Shown here: positions 50,227-54,155 of the stretch, in pieces
Position numbering within the stretch: the stretch's first letter is position 1
How the letters are laid out: every line of letters begins with the position of its first letter
Source of the DNA: an uncultured Spartobacteria bacterium
GTDB lineage: Bacteria > Verrucomicrobiota > Verrucomicrobiia > Chthoniobacterales > JAATET01
Assembly (NCBI GenBank): GCA_937901895.1
Contig: CALGTD010000183.1
Span: 1-54,155 of the forward strand
Reading direction: 5' to 3'
DNA: 54,155 bases
Notes under the pieces: generated by a model
What the model saw: only the letters and a program-made list of their open reading frames with translations
Databases searched by the model: none
Told to the model about the DNA's origin: nothing
Position numbers and translations under genes: made by a program

Positions 50227-50999
50227 TGAAGCGCGTCGTAGTCAAACTGGGCACCGGAATCCTTGCGAAACCGGGCGGCCGCTCTCTGGACGCCTCCCAA
50301 TTCCGACGCCTCGCCGGCGAGTTCGCCGATCTCATTTCCGCAGGCCACGAGATTGTCGTCGTGAGCAGCGGCGCCGTGGCCGCGGGTGTCCATGCGCTCG
50401 GACTCGACGAGCGCCCGACCGATCTTCCCGGCAAGCAGGCGTGCGCCTCCGTTGGACAGCCTCTGCTCGTGAGGGAGTTTGATCGCACGTTTTCCAGGCG
50501 CGGACTCCGCACCGCCCAGCTCCTGCTTACTCACGGCGACATCGACAGCCGCCACCGCCACGCCAATGCCCGCAACACACTCGAGCGCCTGTTGTCCGCG
50601 CGGAATGTGGTCCCGATCATCAACGAGAACGACTCGGTCGCCGTCGAGGAACTGAACTTCGGCGACAACGACCGCCTTTCCGCAGAGGTGGCGCTGCTCG
50701 CCGGTGCGGATCTTCTCGTCATCCTCACCAGTGCCGACGGGGTCCTCGCCGGCGACGGCAGGCGCATGCCCGTCATTCGCGACATCGACAAGGCCTTCGA
50801 ATTCGTCCGCCCGGAAAAAGGCGCCTACTCCACCGGCGGCATGCGCACGAAACTCGCCGCGGTGAAGATCGCCGTGGGCGCCGGCATCGAGACGGTGATC
50901 GCCGACGGCCGAAAACCTCTTCGCATCCTCGGAGCCATCGAGCGCCAGGATGTCGGCACCCGATTTCCGGTTCCCCGCAAAACCTCCCGCAAGAAATGA
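50226..50999 (+). CDS. proB: Glutamate 5-kinase, short form without PUA domain
   Basis: A 257-residue amino-acid-kinase-fold enzyme: VVVKLGTGILA, VVVSSGAVAAGVHALGL, CASVGQPLL, LLTHGDIDSR, VVPIINENDSVAVEELNFGDNDRLSA and GGMRTKLAAVKIAVGAGIETVIADG. It phosphorylates glutamate in the first step of proline synthesis. E. coli ProB has a C-terminal PUA domain (367 residues); it is missing here, a form found in several phyla that usually keeps feedback by proline. proA is not in the window. It overlaps the preceding and following genes by one and four bases. Confidence 0.94.
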   Translation: MKRVVVKLGTGILAKPGGRSLDASQFRRLAGEFADLISAGHEIVVVSSGAVAAGVHALGLDERPTDLPGKQACASVGQPLLVREFDRTFSRRGLRTAQLLLTHGDIDSRHRHANARNTLERLLSARNVVPIINENDSVAVEELNFGDNDRLSAEVALLAGADLLVILTSADGVLAGDGRRMPVIRDIDKAFEFVRPEKGAYSTGGMRTKLAAVKIAVGAGIETVIADGRKPLRILGAIERQDVGTRFPVPRKTSRKK

Positions 51000-51901
51000 G
51001 TCGATCCACCGCGCCATTCGTTTCGCCGCGACGCGTCCTCGCGCTCGCGCTGAACACCCTCACCGAGTTGTCGCGACTGAAGATCTTCTACTTCCTGCTC
51101 GTCTTCGCCCTCCTCATCATCGGCATCTCGTCCTTCAGCAGTCAGATCTCCGTCGACCAGAGCGAAAAACTCGAGCTGCAGATGCTGAAGGATGTCGCTC
51201 TCGGCGCGATGTCGATTTTCACCTCGCTCATCGCCATCCTTGCCACGGCGATGCTGCTGCCCAAGGACATCGAGGACCGCACGATTTTCACGATCCTTGC
51301 CAAGCCGGTGCCGCGCTTCGAATACGTCGCCGGCAAGCTCCTCGGCATTCTCATCCTTCTCGCGATCTCGACGCTTGTGATGTCGGGCCTCTTCCTCGCG
51401 ATGCTGTGGTTCCGCGAGTCCTCCCTCCTCGCCGGGCTCGCATCCGTGCCGCTCGACGATCCGGAGACGCGGCAGGAGGTCGAGCAAATCGCAGCAAACA
51501 TCCGTGCCGCTGCGTTCAACGACAATCTCCTTCCCGGCATCCTCGTCATTTACATCAAGGCCGCCGTTCTCGCGGCGATCACGCTTCTGGTCAGCACCTT
51601 TGCGAGTTCCGCGATCTTCACAATGATGATCTCGATCGCGATCTACTTCATCGGCCATCTCCAGGCCACCGCCCGCGAATACTGGCTCGAGAGCGCCGGC
51701 GGCACATGGTGGTCCGAAACGATCCTTGCACTGGTGGCTCTCATTTTCCCCGATCTTCAGGCGTTCAATCTCAATGACGAGGTCGTCGCCGGCGCCGCGA
51801 TCTCCCTCGACCTGTTCCTGCGAACGGCGGGTCTGGGATGCGTCTACGTCGCCGTCTACTACGCCATCGCGAGCTTCCTCTTTTCCACCCGCGAACTATG
51901 A
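50996..51901 (+). CDS. ABC-2 type permease without adjacent ATPase
   Basis: A 301-residue membrane protein with six or so helices. LALNTLTELSRLKIFYFLLVFALLIIGIS opens it, then KDIEDRTIFTILAKPVPRFEYVAGKLLGI, the coupling-helix motif of ABC-2 permeases, and a C-terminal helix pair. A periplasmic loop of about 45 residues lies between helices. No ATP-binding gene adjoins it; upstream is proB (4-nt overlap), downstream a helical-repeat protein (4-nt overlap). It may use an ATPase encoded elsewhere. Confidence 0.8.
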   Translation: MSRSTAPFVSPRRVLALALNTLTELSRLKIFYFLLVFALLIIGISSFSSQISVDQSEKLELQMLKDVALGAMSIFTSLIAILATAMLLPKDIEDRTIFTILAKPVPRFEYVAGKLLGILILLAISTLVMSGLFLAMLWFRESSLLAGLASVPLDDPETRQEVEQIAANIRAAAFNDNLLPGILVIYIKAAVLAAITLLVSTFASSAIFTMMISIAIYFIGHLQATAREYWLESAGGTWWSETILALVALIFPDLQAFNLNDEVVAGAAISLDLFLRTAGLGCVYVAVYYAIASFLFSTREL

Positions 51902-52677
51902 AACGGGCTGTCATCGCCGGGCTGGCCATCCTTGTGTTCGGCGGCGCACGCCTGCCATACGAGCACCATCTCGCCGAATTGCAAAATGCCGCCGGCTTCC
52001 GCACGACGAAGCTCGATCTTTCCCTGCGCGAGCAGCTCGGTCAGATGGGCTTCGTCGCCTCGCTCAGCGGCTTCCGCTCACTCATCGCCGCGTATTTATT
52101 CCTCGAGGCCTACGACGCGTGGACGACGCCTATCGGCGAGACCGGCCAGCAATGGAGTCGCATGGCCAACCTCCTTAGCACAATCACCACCCTCCAGCCG
52201 AAGTCCGAGACGTATTGGGACATGGCCGCGTGGCACATGGCCTACAATGCCTCCGTCGCCGCACTTGAGGACGAGACGCAGCCCAGCGAGCCACTCCGCA
52301 AACGCGCCCAGAAGCAGTATTGGGAACTCGGCAGGAAGTTCATCGAGGACGGCATCGCCAACAACCCCCGGAGCTCGAAACTCTACGCCACCCTTGCCCG
52401 CATCCTGGTCGACAAATTCGAAGACCACTGCGCCGCGGCCGACGCCTACGCGAAGGCCGCCGATTGCCCAGGGGCGCTTCCCTACCTTCGCCGCGCGGCC
52501 GCCTACGAACTCGCAAAATGCGAGGGTCGCGAGCGCGAGGCTTACCAGGCACTGCTCGATCTTTACAACCGCGGCGAATCCGAGCGGACGCCTTCCGTGA
52601 TTGCCTCGATCAAACGTTTGGAGGACAAGCTTGGAATCCCTCCGGAACAGCGGATAAAAGAACCCGACGCCCAGTAA
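51898..52677 (+). CDS. TPR-like helical repeat protein with membrane anchor
   Basis: A 259-residue protein starting MKRAVIAGLAILVFGGARLP, a signal or anchor helix. The rest is helix-rich with short tandem helix pairs: ETYWDMAAWHMAYNASVAALE, KQYWELGRKFIEDGIANNPRSSKLYATLARIL and CAAADAYAKAADCPGALPYLRRAAAYELA, consistent with tetratricopeptide-like repeats. It ends in a charged IKRLEDKLGIPPEQRIKEPDAQ tail. ATG 51898 overlaps the permease stop (ATGA), so the two are translationally coupled and may work together at the membrane. The partner is unknown. Confidence 0.75.
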   Translation: MKRAVIAGLAILVFGGARLPYEHHLAELQNAAGFRTTKLDLSLREQLGQMGFVASLSGFRSLIAAYLFLEAYDAWTTPIGETGQQWSRMANLLSTITTLQPKSETYWDMAAWHMAYNASVAALEDETQPSEPLRKRAQKQYWELGRKFIEDGIANNPRSSKLYATLARILVDKFEDHCAAADAYAKAADCPGALPYLRRAAAYELAKCEGREREAYQALLDLYNRGESERTPSVIASIKRLEDKLGIPPEQRIKEPDAQ

Positions 52678-52687
52678 CCTTTCTTCG

Positions 52688-53410
52688 ATGCGCTTCGCAA
52701 TCTTCGGCGACATTCACGCCAATCTCCAGGCCCTCGAGTCGGTCCTCACCGACGCGCGAGCCCAGGCCTGCACTCATTACGTCTGCATCGGGGACATCGT
52801 CGGCTACAACGCCAACCCCAGGGAGTGCCTCGGCATCATCCGCGACATGGGCTGCCCCGTCGTGAAGGGCAACCACGACGAGCAGGCATCCATGATCTCG
52901 GAGCGCGAGGAATTCAACCCCCTCGCCGAGGAGGCGATTCAGTGGACGCGCAAACAGCTCGACGAGGCGGACAAGCAATGGCTGCGCGAGCTGCGCCTGC
53001 AGCGGCAGGTGCGCGACTTCACGATCGTCCACGCCACCCTCGATACGCCGCACAAGTGGCACTACATCTTCAACCAGCTCGACGCCGCAGCGAGCTTCAG
53101 CTACCAGCACACCGCCCTCTGCTTCATCGGGCACACCCACTCGCCGAAGGCTTACATTCGTGACGGCAGCGTGCGCAGCATGCCGCTCGACATCCTTTCC
53201 CTCCAGCAGGGCAAGAAATACCTGATCAACGTCGGCAGCGTCGGCCAGCCCCGCGATGGCGACTGGCGCGCCGCCTACTGCATCTACGACACCACCACCA
53301 ACGAGGTGGAACTCCGCCGCATCGAATACGATCTCGCCACTGCACAAAGCGCGATCCTCGCCGCCGGGCTGCCGCCCAAGCTTGCCGAACGGCTCGCCAT
53401 CGGGCGCTAG
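52688..53410 (+). CDS. Calcineurin-like metallophosphoesterase
   Basis: A 240-residue metallophosphoesterase of the MJ0936/YfcE class. Metal-ligand motifs are GDIHANLQALE, GDIVGYNANP, KGNHDE, HATL near residue 116 and GHTHSPK, in the expected order. The NPREC segment after GDIVGYNA matches a common bacterial subfamily. It probably hydrolyses a phosphodiester or phosphomonoester in the cytosol; the substrate is not known. It starts 10 nt after the TPR-like gene. A GGGCGC-TAG-GCGCCC palindrome encloses its stop codon. Confidence 0.9.
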   Translation: MRFAIFGDIHANLQALESVLTDARAQACTHYVCIGDIVGYNANPRECLGIIRDMGCPVVKGNHDEQASMISEREEFNPLAEEAIQWTRKQLDEADKQWLRELRLQRQVRDFTIVHATLDTPHKWHYIFNQLDAAASFSYQHTALCFIGHTHSPKAYIRDGSVRSMPLDILSLQQGKKYLINVGSVGQPRDGDWRAAYCIYDTTTNEVELRRIEYDLATAQSAILAAGLPPKLAERLAIGR

Positions 53411-53427
53411 GCGCCCGGCGCGCCCCG

Positions 53428-53501
53428 TCGAAAGTCGGAATGTCAAAAATCGAAAGTCATCCGAGCGGCCACGAGCCGCGACCTTCGACCCTCGACCTTC
53501 G
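53428..53501. repeat. Direct and inverted short repeats at the glycosyltransferase gene start
   Basis: TCGAAAGTC occurs at 53428-53436 and 53450-53458, and CGACCTTCG at 53479-53487 and 53493-53501. The second unit is nearly the reverse complement of the first (CGACTTTCG would be exact), so the two pairs form an imperfect stem with a GC-rich centre. This is the look of a REP-like intergenic element. It overlaps the proposed start and first ~20 codons of the glycosyltransferase frame. Confidence 0.5.
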
Positions 53502-54155
53502 GACCTCGGTCCCTCCCACGCTCCTTCTCATCAAGCCCGGTTCCCTTGGCGATGTCGTGCACGCGCTGCCCGTCGCCGCCGCATTGCACGACGCAATGCC
53601 CGGCACCAAGCTCGCCTGGGTTGTCGACCCCCGCTGGCAGCCGATCCTCGAGGGAAATCCCGCCATCTCCCGCTGCATCCCCTTTCCCCGCGAACAATTC
53701 CGGGGCGTCACCGGCACGGCGAAGGCCGTTGGCTGGTTCGCCGGTCTTCGCGACCTCCAGCCCTCCGTCGCCGTCGACCTCCAGTGCCTGCTTCGCAGCG
53801 CCCTCGTCGCAGCCTGTTCGAGGGCCGGACGCCGCATCGGTCTCAGCGACGCACGCGAAGGCGCCGCACGCTTCTACCACGCCACCGCGGCGGTGAACGA
53901 TCGCATGCACGCCGTGGATCGCTACCTCGCGGTCCTCCCTCTCCTCGGTGTCGCGATTCCGGAGCACCCACGATTTGACATCGGCGCGGGCGACCCGATT
54001 CCCGGATTCGACACCACCGGCTTCGTGTTGCTCCACCCCTTCGCCCGCGGAGCCGGCAAGTCATTGAGCGCCGATCACGTCCGGCGAATGTGCGAAATGC
54101 TATCCCCGCGGCCAGTCGTGCTCGCCGGCGTCGGCAACGCCCCTTCGAATCTCCC
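53440..54155 (+). CDS. Family 9 glycosyltransferase (heptosyltransferase-like), 5' part
   Basis: The frame is open to the window edge (about 238 codons), so the C-terminal half is missing. TLLLIKPGSLGDVVHALPVAAALHDAMPGTKLAWVVDP is the conserved GT9/WaaC-WaaF N-terminal fold; DLQCLLRSALVAACSRAGRRIGLSDAREGAARFY and VLLHPFARGAGKSLSADHVRR, the start of the nucleotide-sugar half, follow. It would add heptose or another sugar to lipopolysaccharide inner core or to a glycan. The only in-frame ATG, 53440, gives a 27-residue lead-in of low complexity that comes from the repeat element; the true start may be a non-ATG codon nearer TLLLIK. Confidence 0.85.
   Translation, partial: MSKIESHPSGHEPRPSTLDLRTSVPPTLLLIKPGSLGDVVHALPVAAALHDAMPGTKLAWVVDPRWQPILEGNPAISRCIPFPREQFRGVTGTAKAVGWFAGLRDLQPSVAVDLQCLLRSALVAACSRAGRRIGLSDAREGAARFYHATAAVNDRMHAVDRYLAVLPLLGVAIPEHPRFDIGAGDPIPGFDTTGFVLLHPFARGAGKSLSADHVRRMCEMLSPRPVVLAGVGNAPSNL

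Overview
The window is about 54 kb of high-GC bacterial chromosome with tightly packed genes on both strands. I saw no insertion sequences, phage genes, CRISPR arrays, tRNA or rRNA. Several traits point to Verrucomicrobiota: two proteins with PEP-CTERM sorting tails, very large secreted proteins (CotH/LTD and GxGYxYP families), a 622-residue GreA-domain protein of the long type otherwise known from Chlamydiae, and a MoxR/DUF58/VWA/ABC gene cluster. The species cannot be fixed from the sequence alone; most genes are chromosomal housekeeping genes.

Layout. 1-5.4 kb: the end of a DJ-1/PfpI protein, then a TetR regulator followed by an RND efflux adaptor and pump; two matching 24-bp pseudo-palindromes lie in front of the regulator and in front of the adaptor. 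5.4-11.2 kb (minus strand): purU, the GreA-like giant, eno, an FtsB/DivIC protein, and prfB with an intact programmed +1 frameshift site. 11.5-17.1 kb (plus): a PEP-CTERM beta-repeat protein with a strong terminator, a Trm112-like protein, a PEP-CTERM esterase, and thrS. ThrS lacks the TGS domain and carries a 72-codon in-frame insert of clearly lower GC. 17.4-20.1 kb (minus): VOC protein, DUF1295 membrane protein, YjbQ, ParB. 20.15-20.8 kb (plus): a lipoate-ligase-like protein.

20.8-35.6 kb (minus) is one long run of overlapping genes: ruvA, an ATP-grasp-like unknown, a 3D-domain lipoprotein, a VanX-type dipeptidase, then a 425-residue membrane/coiled-coil protein, MoxR ATPase, a membrane-anchored periplasmic protein, ABC ATPase, ABC permease, DUF58, a BatA-type VWA protein and a double-VWA protein. 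Most junctions are 4-nt ATGA overlaps. The second half looks like a coupled MoxR chaperone / VWA / ABC-transporter system acting at the cytoplasmic membrane.

35.6-43.9 kb (plus): a secreted unknown whose start codon overlaps that of ruvA, panE, a 1517-residue CotH/LTD surface protein, threonine aldolase and purine nucleoside phosphorylase. 43.9-46.5 kb (minus): a secreted GxGYxYP protein. 46.7-48.7 kb (plus): an ECF sigma factor, a one-helix membrane protein and a DegP-like PDZ protein that has lost all three catalytic residues. 48.7-49.2 kb (minus): EVE-domain protein. 49.3-54.2 kb (plus): DNA polymerase III delta-prime, glutamate 5-kinase, an ABC permease without a nearby ATPase, a TPR-like protein, a metallophosphoesterase and the start of a family 9 glycosyltransferase that runs off the window.

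The strongest candidates for something new are the MoxR/VWA/ABC operon, the ECF sigma plus dead-protease operon, the foreign-looking insert in thrS, and a C-terminal module shared by the two largest secreted proteins.
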